The position numbers were made by a program, and so were the translations under genes. From Clostridiales bacterium (lineage in GTDB: Bacteria > Bacillota > Desulfotomaculia > Desulfotomaculales > VENG01), in NCBI GenBank assembly GCA_016278505.1, contig JADQBQ010000032.1, positions 1 through 64,000 on the forward strand: DNA of 64,000 nt. The letters are read 5' to 3'. The notes below the pieces were generated by a model. It did not search any database and was not told the DNA's origin. It saw only the letters and a program-made list of their open reading frames with translations. Positions 18,846-28,633 of the stretch are shown here, piece by piece. The first letter of the stretch is position 1, and every line of letters starts with the position of its first letter.

Positions 18846-20513
18846 TTAACAATCAATAGCTTCGTTAATGGCTTTACCGGCAAGAACCATGGGGGTAACA
18901 TTTTCATCTGCACTTACCAAGCAATTAACCACCACCGGTCCCGGTATAGCCAGGGCCTTTTTAACCACTTCGTCAATCTCATTTCCGGTACGTGCCGTGA
19001 ATGCCTCTATACCGTAGGCACGGGCAAAGATTTCAAAGTCCGGGAGGAATTTAAATTGGGTTGCCATATATCGCTTGTCGTAATATACCTCCTGCAGCTG
19101 GCGTACCATACCCAGGCAGTTATTATTTAATATAAAGACCTTAACAGGCAGTTCCTGCTCTACGGCTGTAGCCATTTCCTGCATGGTCATCTGGAAGCTG
19201 CCGTCACCTGTGACCAAAATCACCGTTTCACCCGGGAGTCCTGCCTGGGCCCCTACTGCCGCCGGTAGGCCAAATCCCATACAGCCAAGGCCGCCTGAAG
19301 ACACCAGCGCCCCGGGACGGTTGAACCGGTAATACTGGGCCACCCACATCTGGTGCTGACCCACATCGGTGGCTACGGTAGCTTTTCCACCGGTATGCTC
19401 ATAGATCTTTTCGATCACATACTGCGGTTTTAATTCCCCTTCTTTTTGGCTGTATTCCAGGGGATATTCTTGTTTCCATTGCTGCACCCGGTCCAGCCAC
19501 GTATGATCTTTCTTAGGGGAAATGGCATTATTAATGCGGCTTAATACCTGCTTCACATCCCCTACTATAGGCACATTAACCAGCACGTTTTTCCCTATTT
19601 CCGCAGGGTCAATATCTACGTGGACAACTTTCGCCTGGGGGGCGAACTGAGCTATTTTACCTGTTACCCGGTCATCAAAGCGGGCACCAAGAGCAATGAG
19701 CAGGTCACATTGGGTAACGGCCAGGTTGGCATACCGCGTACCGTGCAGCCCCAGCATGCCCAAGAACAACGGGTGATCCCCGGGGAAGCTGGAAAGCCCC
19801 ATAAATGTATTGGTAACCGGGGCGTTAATGGTCTCCGCCAGATACCGCAATTCCTCTACGGCCCCGGCGTTAAGAATACCGCCACCGGCATAAATCACCG
19901 GACGTTGACTGGATTCAATCAATTTAACGGCTTCATTTATTTTTTGTGGATGTCCCCGGAAAGTGGGGCGATACCCGCGCATTGACGCATGTGCAGGATA
20001 TTTAAAATCAATCACGGCATCAGCTACATCTTTGGGCAGGTCAATGAGCACCGGACCCGGTCTACCCGTGGAAGCAATATGAAATGCATTTTTCATAACG
20101 ACAGGCAAACTTTTAGGATCCTTAACCAGGTAATTGTGCTTGGTTATAGGCATGGTGATCCCGGTTATATCCACTTCCTGAAAGGCGTCGGTTCCCACCT
20201 GGCTGGTGGGAACCTGGCCGGTAATAACCACCAGAGGCACCGAATCCATGTAAGCATTAGCAATCCCGGTGACAAGGTTTGTAGCCCCGGGGCCGGAGGT
20301 AGCCATGGCCACCCCTACTTTTCCGGTTGAGCGGGCGTATCCGTCTGCCGCGTGCATAGCTCCCTGCTCATGTCGAACAAGCACGTGCTTGATATGGGAA
20401 TCATAAAGTGCATTGTAGACCGGTAGGATGGTACCGCCGGGGAAACCAAAAATGGTTTCCACTTTTTCATTTTCGAAACATCGAACCAGGGCTTCTGCTA
20501 CGGTAATCTCCAC
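18846..20513 (-). CDS. ilvB: Acetolactate synthase large subunit, copy 1 (operon-distal)
   Basis: This is the ThDP-dependent catalytic subunit of acetohydroxyacid synthase. GFPGGTILP, the catalytic Glu in RHEQGAMH, and the ThDP-magnesium segment GDGSFQM...NNNCLG are present. It has 555 residues and a GTG start with a GGGGGG site. A second large subunit lies two genes upstream, but only one small subunit is encoded between them. This copy has NNNCLGMVRQLQEVYYD where the other has [17 protein letters not shown], so the ThDP/FAD-side loops differ and the paralogues are not a recent duplicate. It may differ in preference for 2-oxobutyrate or pyruvate, or in dependence on IlvH. Confidence 0.95.
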   Translation of the reverse strand: MEITVAEALVRCFENEKVETIFGFPGGTILPVYNALYDSHIKHVLVRHEQGAMHAADGYARSTGKVGVAMATSGPGATNLVTGIANAYMDSVPLVVITGQVPTSQVGTDAFQEVDITGITMPITKHNYLVKDPKSLPVVMKNAFHIASTGRPGPVLIDLPKDVADAVIDFKYPAHASMRGYRPTFRGHPQKINEAVKLIESSQRPVIYAGGGILNAGAVEELRYLAETINAPVTNTFMGLSSFPGDHPLFLGMLGLHGTRYANLAVTQCDLLIALGARFDDRVTGKIAQFAPQAKVVHVDIDPAEIGKNVLVNVPIVGDVKQVLSRINNAISPKKDHTWLDRVQQWKQEYPLEYSQKEGELKPQYVIEKIYEHTGGKATVATDVGQHQMWVAQYYRFNRPGALVSSGGLGCMGFGLPAAVGAQAGLPGETVILVTGDGSFQMTMQEMATAVEQELPVKVFILNNNCLGMVRQLQEVYYDKRYMATQFKFLPDFEIFARAYGIEAFTARTGNEIDEVVKKALAIPGPVVVNCLVSADENVTPMVLAGKAINEAIDC

Positions 20514-20567
20514 AGGCGAATCCCCCCTTTTAGAAAATTTTATCGGTACTTCTTTAGACAGTATGGT

Positions 20568-21563
20568 TTACTTCTTCTTCAGCCAGGGCATCATTTTACG
20601 GAGCTCGGCGCCTACTTGTTCGATCTGTCCTTGCTGCTCTTTTTTGCGTGTGGCCTTGAACATGGGCTGGTTGGCCTGGTTTTCCAGCATCCAATTTTTA
20701 GCGAACTCTCCGCTCTGAATTTCGGACAGTATTTCCTTCATTTCGGCGCGGGTTTCGTCCGTGACCACCCTTTTACCGGACACATAGTCACCGAATTCCG
20801 CGGTGTTGCTGATGGAATAGCGCATGTAACTGAGTCCGCCCTCATTAATAAGATCAACGATCAGCTTTAACTCGTGCAGGCACTCAAAGTAAGCCATCTC
20901 CGGCGCGTATCCCGCATCAACCAGGGTATCAAAACCGGCCTTAACCAACTCACTAACACCGCCGCACAGTACTGCCTGCTCACCGAAAAGGTCGGTTTCG
21001 GTTTCTTCCTTAAATGAGGTTTCGAACACGCCGGCCCTGGTACATCCGATGCCCTTGGCATAGGCCATTCCCGTTTCCCTGGCCCGGCCACTGGCATCCT
21101 GATACACAGCTAGCAGTCCGGGAACTCCCATACCCTCTTCAAACATGCGGCGCACCAAGTGCCCGGGGCTTTTGGGAGCAACCATGACCACATCAACATC
21201 TTTGGGGGGCACAATCTGACTAAAATGAATGTTGAAGCCGTGACTAAACATGAGGGTCTTATTTGCATTTAAATAGGGCTCTATTTCTTCGGCATAGATC
21301 CTTCCCTGGGACTCATCAGGCAGTAAGATTTGAATAATATCGGCCCTGTTGGCAGCTTCAGCCACAGTTGTTGCCTCCAGCCCGTCAGCCTCGACCTTGG
21401 GCACACTGGAACTGTCCTTTCTAAGGCCCACAATTACATTCAACCCGCTCTCTTTCAAGTTCTGAGCCTGGGCGTGGCCCTGGCTGCCATATCCCATTAC
21501 AGCTATAGTTTTATCCTGCAGTAACGCTAAATCGGCATCTTGATCATAAAATACTTTAACCAT
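20568..21563 (-). CDS. ilvC: Ketol-acid reductoisomerase (class I)
   Basis: It isomerises and reduces acetolactate or acetohydroxybutyrate. It has the Rossmann motif [12 protein letters not shown], the phosphate-discriminating loop GLRKDSSSV, and the knotted C-terminal domain. 331 residues is the short class I form. AGGAGG lies 11 bases from the ATG. It sits six bases after ilvH. Confidence 0.97.
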   Translation of the reverse strand: MVKVFYDQDADLALLQDKTIAVMGYGSQGHAQAQNLKESGLNVIVGLRKDSSSVPKVEADGLEATTVAEAANRADIIQILLPDESQGRIYAEEIEPYLNANKTLMFSHGFNIHFSQIVPPKDVDVVMVAPKSPGHLVRRMFEEGMGVPGLLAVYQDASGRARETGMAYAKGIGCTRAGVFETSFKEETETDLFGEQAVLCGGVSELVKAGFDTLVDAGYAPEMAYFECLHELKLIVDLINEGGLSYMRYSISNTAEFGDYVSGKRVVTDETRAEMKEILSEIQSGEFAKNWMLENQANQPMFKATRKKEQQGQIEQVGAELRKMMPWLKKK

Positions 21564-21569
21564 AATCTA

Positions 21570-22100
21570 TTAGTCCTCCTGATTACCATTCATTTTTTGT
21601 GATCTTTCAGTGAAACCTGTATACCTGGATCCCCTCTGCATAGCTATTTTACCCGTACGAACAAGTTCTTTAATCCCGTAGGGCTGTAAGGATTCCTCAA
21701 AAGCATCAACCTTACCGTTATTCCCGGTGCACTCCAAGGTGAGGGTCTTTTTACCCAAATCTACAATACGGGCTCTGAATACATCGGCAATCTGCATCAC
21801 TTCCCCGCGCAGGGAAGGGTCTACACTGACTTTGATTAATACCAGCTCACGATCCACAAATTCATCGGCGGTGATATCACTTATCTTGATTACGTCCACC
21901 AGCTTATGCAGCTGTTTATTTACCTGCTCTAAGACCCTGGCGTCTCCCTCCACCACAATGGTCATGCGGGAAACTGTCGGGTTATCTGTCCTGCCCACCG
22001 CCAGGCTGTCAATGTTAAAACCTCTTCTACTGAAGAGACCTGCCACCCGGGCCAGGACGCCGGGATTGTTTTCCACCAAAACAGCGAGAGTATGCCGCAT
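21570..22100 (-). CDS. ilvH: Acetolactate synthase small (regulatory) subunit
   Basis: An N-terminal ACT domain (RHTLAVLVENNPGVLARVAGLF) binds valine and confers feedback; a C-terminal ALS_ss domain activates the large subunit. The start is ATG 22100: GGAGG is seven bases upstream, and MRHTLAVL is the usual N-terminus. A longer reading from 22118 would overlap ilvB. It has 176 residues. It lies between the two ilvB copies' neighbours and may serve both. Confidence 0.94.
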   Translation of the reverse strand: MRHTLAVLVENNPGVLARVAGLFSRRGFNIDSLAVGRTDNPTVSRMTIVVEGDARVLEQVNKQLHKLVDVIKISDITADEFVDRELVLIKVSVDPSLRGEVMQIADVFRARIVDLGKKTLTLECTGNNGKVDAFEESLQPYGIKELVRTGKIAMQRGSRYTGFTERSQKMNGNQED

Positions 22101-22114
22101 TACTGCACCTCCAA

Positions 22115-23773
22115 TCATCCCAGCATTTTATTAATAGCTTCTCCCGGTGGTACCATGGGTAGTACATTTTCCTCGGGATCGGTAATAAAGTCCATTACCA
22201 CCGGCTCATCTACGGACAGGGCATGCTCTATGGCCGGCCTCACTTCAGAGGGGGTGGTAATCTTGATGCCCACGGCACCGTAAGCTTCCGCCACTTTAGA
22301 AAATTCGGGGTTACTCATTTCCGTATATGAATAGCGCCGGTTATAGAATAGTTCCTGCCACTGCCGCACCATACCCAGATAGCCATTATTTAATATGGCT
22401 ACTTTTACCGGTAGTTTATAGTTTACCACCGTGGCCAGTTCCTGAATATTCATCTGGAAACTGCCGTCTCCGGCGATGTCAAACACCGTTTCTTCCGGGC
22501 AGGCCACCTGTACGCCTATAGCGGCAGGGAAACCAAAGCCCATGGTGCCCAGCCCGCCGGAAGAGATGAAGCTGCGAGGGCGGTTAAAGGTGTAGTACTG
22601 GGCCGCCCACATTTGGTGCTGGCCCACTTCGGTGGCAATCCTGGCCTGGCCTTTGGTGGCGGTGCAGATTTCCTGGATTACCTGCTGGGGCTTGATGCGG
22701 CCATTGTCCACGTAGCCGAGTGGATATTCCTTTTTCCATTTGTTAATGGTTCCGTTCCAGGCGCTTTCCACTTTGGGTTCCAGCTGCTTCATTATTTCAC
22801 GCAGGCATAGTCGTACATCTCCGGCCACCGGAAAGTCTACCCGTACATTTTTTCCTATTTCAGCCTGGTCTATGTCTATATGAATAACCTGAGCATTAGG
22901 GGCAAAGCTTTCCAGTTTACCGGTCACCCGGTCGTCAAAGCGCACGCCTACGGCAACTAAAAGGTCACAGTCACTGATGGCATAGTTGGCATATTTGCTG
23001 CCGTGCATACCCAGCATGCCCACGGACAGCGGGTGATCACCTGGAAAGCCGCCCAGCCCCATCAGTGTGGTGGCCACGGGCATTAATAGTGTTTCAGCCA
23101 ATTCCTTCAGTTCTTCATGGGCACCGGAGCTGACCACTCCTCCCCCGGCATATATAACGGGCCGCTCAGCTTCTACGATAGCCCGAGCGGCCCTGGACAC
23201 TTGCTTGGGATCCGGTTTAAAAGCGGGGCTATAGCCCGGCAGAAGCACCGGTCCCGGGTCCTCGTATGCAGCAACCGTACTGGAGACATCTTTAGGGATA
23301 TCTACCAGCACCGGCCCTGGGCGCCCGGTAGTGGCAATATGAAAGGCTTCTTTGACTATTTTACTGAGGTCATTGACGTCTTTAACCATGTAGTTGTGCT
23401 TGGTAACCGGTAAGGTTATACCTGTAATATCCGCCTCTTGAAAAGAATCTTTCCCTAAAAGTGAGGTGGCTACCTGCCCGGTAAAGGCCACCATGGGAAT
23501 GGAATCCATATATGCGTTGGCAATACCGGTAACCAGGTTGGTTGCCCCCGGGCCGGAAGTGGCCAAGCATACGCCAGGCTTGCCGGAAGCACGGGCATAC
23601 CCGTCGGCGGCGTGGGCTGCTCCCTGTTCATGCCGGGTTAGATAGTGGTTAATGTCTGTGTCATAAAGAGCGTCGTAAATAGGTAGAGCAGCCCCACCGG
23701 GGTAGCCGAAAATAGTATCTACCCCCTGGGCCTTTAAACTCTCCATCAGGATTTCTGCTCCGGATTTCTTCAT
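22115..23773 (-). CDS. ilvB: Acetolactate synthase large subunit, copy 2 (operon-proximal)
   Basis: It is the catalytic acetohydroxyacid synthase subunit, immediately followed by ilvH, so this is the likely cognate partner. Motifs [17 protein letters not shown] and [11 protein letters not shown] are intact; 552 residues. CGGAGG lies upstream of the ATG. Compared with the downstream copy it keeps the usual W (MVRQWQE) that lines the channel in many catabolic and anabolic enzymes. Both lie in one transcription unit. Confidence 0.96.
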   Translation of the reverse strand: MKKSGAEILMESLKAQGVDTIFGYPGGAALPIYDALYDTDINHYLTRHEQGAAHAADGYARASGKPGVCLATSGPGATNLVTGIANAYMDSIPMVAFTGQVATSLLGKDSFQEADITGITLPVTKHNYMVKDVNDLSKIVKEAFHIATTGRPGPVLVDIPKDVSSTVAAYEDPGPVLLPGYSPAFKPDPKQVSRAARAIVEAERPVIYAGGGVVSSGAHEELKELAETLLMPVATTLMGLGGFPGDHPLSVGMLGMHGSKYANYAISDCDLLVAVGVRFDDRVTGKLESFAPNAQVIHIDIDQAEIGKNVRVDFPVAGDVRLCLREIMKQLEPKVESAWNGTINKWKKEYPLGYVDNGRIKPQQVIQEICTATKGQARIATEVGQHQMWAAQYYTFNRPRSFISSGGLGTMGFGFPAAIGVQVACPEETVFDIAGDGSFQMNIQELATVVNYKLPVKVAILNNGYLGMVRQWQELFYNRRYSYTEMSNPEFSKVAEAYGAVGIKITTPSEVRPAIEHALSVDEPVVMDFITDPEENVLPMVPPGEAINKMLG

Positions 23774-23798
23774 TGTTATTCACCTCCGGGTTTTATTT

Positions 23799-25463
23799 CT
23801 ATTTCCGCCCCAAGACCGCACCGGTACTGGCGGAAGTAACCAACCGGGCATAACGTGCCAAGTACCCTTTATTGATTTGCGGCTCTGGAGCCGTCCATCC
23901 ATCGAGGCGGGACTCTATTTCCTGCTCAGTTAATTTTACGTTTAAAATATTATTGGGAATGTCAATTTCAATAATATCTCCGTCCTTGATAGCTGCAATG
24001 GGACCTCCCATTGCAGCTTCCGGGGAAATATGGCCTATGGAAGCACCCTTGGTGGCGCCACTAAAACGTCCGTCGGTGATCAGAGCCACTTCTTTATCCA
24101 TTCCCATTCCGGCCAAGGTTGCAGTGGGGCCGAGCATTTCCCGCATTCCAGGTCCGCCCCTGGGGCCTTCGTAGCGGATAACTACCACATCGCCTTTATT
24201 TATTTCCCCGGCCATAATGGCGCTGCCGGCCTCTTCTTCCGACTCAAACACCCGGGCGGGGCCCTGGTGCACCAACATTTCCGGCGCCACTGCCGATCTT
24301 TTAACCACAGCGCCATCCGGGGCCAGATTGCCCCGCAGTATGGCGATACCGCCGGTGGAGCTGTGAGCGTCTTCAATGCTGCGGATCACATCTGTATTTT
24401 GAACAGCCGCACCCTGTATATTTTCACCCACTATTTTCCCGGTTACGGTTTTGATGCCGGTATTAATAAGCCCCTTTTGTGCCAGAAGAGCCATTACCGC
24501 CGCAACTCCTCCGGCCTCGTTCAAGTCCTCAATGTAGTGGTCTCCTGCCGGACTGAGCTTGCACAGGTTGGGAGTTTTCTTACTGACATCATTTATTTTA
24601 TCCAGATCCAGTTCCATCCCGGCCTCGCGGGCCACAGCAGGTAAGTGCAGCACTGAGTTCGTGGAACAGCCCAGGGCCATATCTACGGCCAGGGCATTAT
24701 CGAAAGCTTCAGAAGAAAGTATACGCGAAGGAATAAGTCCTTCCTGTACCATTTCCACGCACCGGTATCCAGTTTCCTTGGCCAGCCGGCGGCGTGCCGC
24801 TGACACTGCGGGCAGCGTACCGTTACCCGGCAGGGCCATACCCAACGCCTCAGTTAGGCAATTCATGGAGTTGGCCGTAAACATGCCGGCACAGGAACCA
24901 CAACCCGGACAAACGCTTTCTTCCATTTGGGCCATTTCTGCTTCGCTCATTTTGCCTGACTTGACTGCACCCACTGCCTCGAACATATTGGACAGAGACA
25001 ATTTGCGTCCCTTTAAATTTCCTGCCAGCATGGGACCGCCGCTTACAATGATGGCCGGTATATCCAGCCTGGCAGCAGCCATCAACATACCGGGAACAAC
25101 TTTATCACAGGCGGTGACTAACACCAGCGCGTCGAAAGGATGGGCGGTAGCCATGACCTCAATGGAATCAGCTATTATTTCCCTGCTGGCCAGGGAATAT
25201 TTCATACCCGTGTGCCCCATGGCGATGCCGTCACACACTGCTATGGTGGGAAATTCCATGGGTGTACCACCGGCCATGCGCACGCCGCTCTTGACAGCGT
25301 CTGTAATTTCACGCAAGTGTATATGACCGGGAACAACTTCATTAAAGGAATTTACTATCCCAATTAGGGGTCGCTCCAATTCCCGGTCCACCATGCCCAA
25401 GGCCTTTAAGAGGGAGCGCTGGGGTGCCCTTTCCGGGCCTTTTTTAATGACATCGCTGCGCAC
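23799..25463 (-). CDS. ilvD: Dihydroxy-acid dehydratase
   Basis: It is an Fe-S enzyme converting dihydroxy acids to 2-oxo acids for valine, leucine and isoleucine. Cys-bearing motifs [10 protein letters not shown] and [18 protein letters not shown] and the segment [10 protein letters not shown] are intact; 554 residues. GTG start with AAGGAGG seven bases upstream. Confidence 0.97.
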   Translation of the reverse strand: MRSDVIKKGPERAPQRSLLKALGMVDRELERPLIGIVNSFNEVVPGHIHLREITDAVKSGVRMAGGTPMEFPTIAVCDGIAMGHTGMKYSLASREIIADSIEVMATAHPFDALVLVTACDKVVPGMLMAAARLDIPAIIVSGGPMLAGNLKGRKLSLSNMFEAVGAVKSGKMSEAEMAQMEESVCPGCGSCAGMFTANSMNCLTEALGMALPGNGTLPAVSAARRRLAKETGYRCVEMVQEGLIPSRILSSEAFDNALAVDMALGCSTNSVLHLPAVAREAGMELDLDKINDVSKKTPNLCKLSPAGDHYIEDLNEAGGVAAVMALLAQKGLINTGIKTVTGKIVGENIQGAAVQNTDVIRSIEDAHSSTGGIAILRGNLAPDGAVVKRSAVAPEMLVHQGPARVFESEEEAGSAIMAGEINKGDVVVIRYEGPRGGPGMREMLGPTATLAGMGMDKEVALITDGRFSGATKGASIGHISPEAAMGGPIAAIKDGDIIEIDIPNNILNVKLTEQEIESRLDGWTAPEPQINKGYLARYARLVTSASTGAVLGRK

Positions 25464-25500
25464 GTTGATTCCTCCTTGTATTACTCTTTAAGAGGTATAT

Positions 25501-26379
25501 TTATTTAAAGATCTGTGGTCCGTCCACTTTGGTCAATTCCCGGAAGGCATCGATGAGTTTCCAAGTCATTTGCCCCGGCTTGCCGTCTGCTATAGTACGG
25601 CCGTCAACCTTTACTACCGGGATCAATTCGGCGGCAGTACCGGTAAGGAAGCACTCTTCGGCATTAAATATATCATGCCTGGTGAACATTTTTTCTTCCA
25701 CAGGAATACCCTTTTCCCGGGCCAGATCCATCACACAGTTGCGGGTAATACCCTCCAGGATGCCCGCGTGAATGGGCGGGGTGATAAGTTTACCTTTCTT
25801 AACCAGGAAAATATTATCACCGGTGGCCTCAGCAACATAGCCCTCCTGATTTAACATAATAGCCTCGGGAACTCCGGCCAGGTTAGCTTCAATTTTACCA
25901 TAAATATTGTTTAGATAATTAAGGGACTTAACCCTGGGGTTACAAGCCTCACCCAGGTTACGCCGGGTGGCCACAGTAATAACTTCCAGGCCCTTGGTAT
26001 ATAATTCATCCGGGTAAAGCTGGATAGATGCTGCGATACAAAATACTGTGGGTCGGGGACACTTTTTGGGGTCCAGCCCCAGGTCACCTTTACCCCTGGT
26101 GGCAACCAGCCGTATGTATGCATCCCGTAGGTCGTTACGGCGACAGGTCTCCAGCACTACTTCCGTCATTTCTTCCTCACTGATGGGGAGTTCCATGGTC
26201 AGGGTTTTTGCGGATTCGTAGAAGCGCTCAATATGTTCTTCCATTTTGAATACCCGGTTATGATAAGCACGAATACCCTCAAACACACCGTCCCCATAGA
26301 GCAGTCCATGGTCAAATACTGAAACAACAGCGTTTTCTTCAGGCACAAAATTACCGTCCAAATAGATCTTTAAACTCAT
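25501..26379 (-). CDS. ilvE: Branched-chain amino acid aminotransferase
   Basis: It is a fold-type IV PLP aminotransferase for the last step of valine, leucine and isoleucine synthesis. It opens with YLDGNFVPEENAVVSVFDHGLLYGDGVFEG in overlapping motifs. The catalytic Lys lies in RVKSLNYLNN near residue 160, and EATGDNIF follows. The 292 residues are normal. It is the first gene of the operon and lies just downstream of the T-box and ykkC-type leader, so the leader controls the whole ilv-leu-cimA unit. Confidence 0.95.
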   Translation of the reverse strand: MSLKIYLDGNFVPEENAVVSVFDHGLLYGDGVFEGIRAYHNRVFKMEEHIERFYESAKTLTMELPISEEEMTEVVLETCRRNDLRDAYIRLVATRGKGDLGLDPKKCPRPTVFCIAASIQLYPDELYTKGLEVITVATRRNLGEACNPRVKSLNYLNNIYGKIEANLAGVPEAIMLNQEGYVAEATGDNIFLVKKGKLITPPIHAGILEGITRNCVMDLAREKGIPVEEKMFTRHDIFNAEECFLTGTAAELIPVVKVDGRTIADGKPGQMTWKLIDAFRELTKVDGPQIFK

Positions 26380-26423
26380 ACATTCACCACTCCTGTAAAA
26401 TAATTTATTACTTTCTGGTTCAA

Positions 26424-26480
26424 AAATAAAAAGACCCCGCCGATATAATTCCCGAGAGTGGAACCTATCCGCTTGGGCCT
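26424..26480 (-). terminator. Riboswitch-controlled terminator before ilvE
   Basis: On the minus strand AGGCCC (26480-26475), GCGGATA and GGTTCC pair in order with GGGAATT, TATCGGC and GGGGTCT, then a run of T follows. The 5' half of this stem overlaps the 3' strand of aptamer helix P1 (TAGGTTCCACT, 26467-26457). The two structures exclude each other, which predicts that ligand binding prevents termination (an ON switch). Confidence 0.68.
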
Positions 26481-26634
26481 TTTATTCCCACGGTGTAACC
26501 TAGGGGAGGACATTAGTAAAAAAGTTTCTAACTAGTTCAAAAATTAAATGGATCGAATGCCAATTTCCTCCAAGGTCTGTACCGCTTGGTCCAGACCTCC
26601 CGGATTTCACCGGAAGCGGAACCCTAGGTACACT
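26457..26634 (-). ncRNA. ykkC-family riboswitch aptamer, probably the ppGpp class
   Basis: The minus strand reads AGTGTACCTAGGGTTCCGC, then a CCGG...CCGG hairpin, then GGTCTGGACCAAGCGG, a large hairpin, and GTGGGAATAAAAGGCCC. These are the conserved blocks of ykkC RNAs (CTAGGGTTCCGC ... GGxCTGG ... GGGA.AAAAG.CCC). P1 closes as AGTG-ACCTA with TAGGT-CCACT. Guanidine, ppGpp and PRPP classes share this core. The position before ilvE in a branched-chain operon, in tandem with a T-box, is the documented context of the ppGpp class, so that ligand is inferred from context rather than read directly. Confidence 0.8.
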
Positions 26635-26664
26635 TCCCTCTTAATAGGTATTAAATTAAGTAAT

Positions 26665-26711
26665 TTAAAAAACCTCTCGCGCCTGACATCTTTAATGTCA
26701 GGGACGAGAGG
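26665..26711 (-). terminator. T-box terminator
   Basis: CCTCTCGTCCCTGACAT (minus strand, from 26711) pairs with ATGTCAGG-CG-CGAGAGG almost perfectly, and six T follow. It competes with the T-box antiterminator directly upstream. Confidence 0.88.
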
Positions 26712-26962
26712 TCGTATAGGCACACCTCACGCGGTACCACCCTGTTTGCTCCTAAGCTCCAGGAACCACTTGCGTGTCTAAAGACACGGTTTGGTAACGG
26801 GTTTGCTCACCCGGTTCTGCCTACGGCTGTACGCTTTCGACAGAACGGCTCCGGGGCGATACTTCACCTGTGCCTGCGCCGGTTTACAGCTGATCCGGCT
26901 CTCTGGAGCACGGCTTTAACAGGTTCTGCTCCCCTTCACTGCCTCGTACTTCTAAACTTGTT
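26665..26962 (-). ncRNA. T-box leader, probable isoleucine specificity
   Basis: The T-box AGGGTGGTACCGCG lies at 26743-26730 and forms the antiterminator side. In Stem I the specifier loop is framed by GGGG/CCCC below and ACCTGT/ACAGGT above, with left side AGCAGA and right side GAAGTATCG. The codon followed by a purine and then the lower stem is AUC (26860-26858), hence isoleucine. The typical AGAGAGCCGG and GGAGCC elements flank it. It ends in the terminator at 26665-26711. Uncharged tRNA-Ile should allow read-through into the second riboswitch and ilvE. Confidence 0.9.
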
Positions 26963-26967
26963 ATCAA

Positions 26968-26996
26968 AGTATACAGTAAAACTCTCTTGGGGTCAA
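26968..26996 (-). promoter_or_regulatory. Promoter of the ilv-leu-cimA operon
   Basis: TTGACC (26996-26991) and TATACT (26973-26968) are separated by exactly 17 bases. They lie just upstream of the T-box leader. This is a near-consensus housekeeping promoter, consistent with regulation being carried by the leader RNA. Confidence 0.85.
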
Positions 26997-27055
26997 CTGT
27001 TTTTGGCGAAAGAAGTTTTTCACAAAGTGCGCTCCCTAAAGGGGTACATCTTGCT

Positions 27056-28597
27056 TTATATGAATTGCTGCAGAACTACCATACTTACACCTATACAAGC
27101 ACCTAAGATGGCACCCAGCCAGGTAATTGCCACCAGTTCACGGCGCATGATACCAATAACAAGTTCTTCCACCTCAAGCACATCCAAATCATCCACGCGC
27201 CGCGTGATTAATTGGCTGAAATTGACGAAATTTAGAATATCAGGCAGGAAACGATCGACAAAACCGCGGTAGACGCCTAGTACATTTTCTTCCAATTCCT
27301 TTGCATCTTTAGATGATAAGCGGGGCCATAATTCATCAATGCGGGAATACCCAAGCCATAATGCTGTTTTATGCACATAGCCGCCCACAGAAGCTTCGAA
27401 TTCCGATCTGGTGATAATTTCACATAAAACCTTCATTAAATATGCTTCAGTGTCTTGTTTAAATTTCTCCCGATCTTCCACACCTAACAATTCTCTCCAG
27501 GACGCACTTGTACCGGCCAGTTTTTTTTCTAACACGTTAAAAACCCCGGGCACAGTCTCACCGCAGCTTAATTTATTACTAAGCCATTCACTCAATTCCA
27601 GAATGGTCTTTTTCCTGGTTTCATCATCCACCTTGGCAGCCACATCGCACACGCGCCGGTCCAAAAAGTCATTAAACATAGACTCCACCTTCTGAACCAG
27701 AAGATTTTGGTTTTCCGGCTGGGCAAAGAAATTAGCAATTTCATCCACAATTTTATCGGCAACTTGACCGGAGTTATTGCCCAATTTGTCTAACAGGCCG
27801 CCCATCATGCGGTGCAGCAGTCCCTGGTCGAAAAAGCCTTCCACCCTTTTTGCTAATAGCTTCCTGGTCTCCGGGGCATCGAGATAACTGTTTACTAAAC
27901 TGATAATGTGAGGTGCTTGTTTTGCCATATATTCCCGCAGGTCGTCCAACAAGTTACCGGGTATATATTCTTTTATCGTGCCTGTGCTTGCACATACCCT
28001 TTCCACCCTGACGGCTAAGAAATCCTGCAACTGCCGCCGGTTTTCTTCTGCGGCAAAAAAATCTTTAATTAGCTTTTGCAGTTGATTCCTACACGCCGAA
28101 AATTCACCTTTGTTTACTAGTTCCGCAGGATGCCGTTCCAGCAGCTGTACAATCAGCGCCGACAGTTGCGTGGATATAAGCTGCAATAAGCGCCTGTCCC
28201 TGGCTCCCTTTAAAAAATAGGCTGTAATTGTTTTTTGACATTTTTCCCGCGCGGTAAAATCAATGCCTGCATCTTCCAATACCTCTTGCACAGTTTTGCC
28301 GTGCGCCTCACTAACTTTTCGGCGTACCAGGGATCGCACCTGTTCCTCTGTTTCCCCTGACAATAGTTCACCTGAAATGTATTCCCTGGTCAACAAATGG
28401 CGGCTAACTGAATCCCCTATGCTCCGGGCTAAACGATTCTTTTCCTTGGGTATCACGCCTGGAGTAAAAGGTAAGCGGATACCCAGCAATCGCTTGGCAT
28501 TAAGCGGGCGAAATAACATTTTTATGGCTATCCAGTTTGTAATATAACCAATAGCAGCACCCACCAGGGCGCTAACCAACAACTTCTCCCAATTCAA
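27056..28597 (-). CDS. DUF445 family membrane protein
   Basis: An N-terminal membrane segment (LVSALVGAAIGYITNWIAIKMLF) and a C-terminal one (WLGAILGACIGVSMVVLQQFI) flank ~450 mostly helical, charged residues. This is the DUF445/YheB-type architecture, whose function is not established. LPFTPGVIPKEKNRLARSIG after the first helix is the family signature. The TTG start has AGGAG seven bases upstream. It lies between the ilv leader and argH and shares no obvious link with either. Confidence 0.85.
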   Translation of the reverse strand: MNWEKLLVSALVGAAIGYITNWIAIKMLFRPLNAKRLLGIRLPFTPGVIPKEKNRLARSIGDSVSRHLLTREYISGELLSGETEEQVRSLVRRKVSEAHGKTVQEVLEDAGIDFTAREKCQKTITAYFLKGARDRRLLQLISTQLSALIVQLLERHPAELVNKGEFSACRNQLQKLIKDFFAAEENRRQLQDFLAVRVERVCASTGTIKEYIPGNLLDDLREYMAKQAPHIISLVNSYLDAPETRKLLAKRVEGFFDQGLLHRMMGGLLDKLGNNSGQVADKIVDEIANFFAQPENQNLLVQKVESMFNDFLDRRVCDVAAKVDDETRKKTILELSEWLSNKLSCGETVPGVFNVLEKKLAGTSASWRELLGVEDREKFKQDTEAYLMKVLCEIITRSEFEASVGGYVHKTALWLGYSRIDELWPRLSSKDAKELEENVLGVYRGFVDRFLPDILNFVNFSQLITRRVDDLDVLEVEELVIGIMRRELVAITWLGAILGACIGVSMVVLQQFI

Positions 28598-28633
28598 ATA
28601 AATTCTCCTAGCGCACCCTTATTTTATTTGCTC

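Noticed and set aside
24559-25326. 255-codon frame opposite ilvD
   Set aside because: ilvD is unmistakable on the minus strand. Long antisense frames here, also at 18213-19130 and 9261-10025, are codon-bias shadows.
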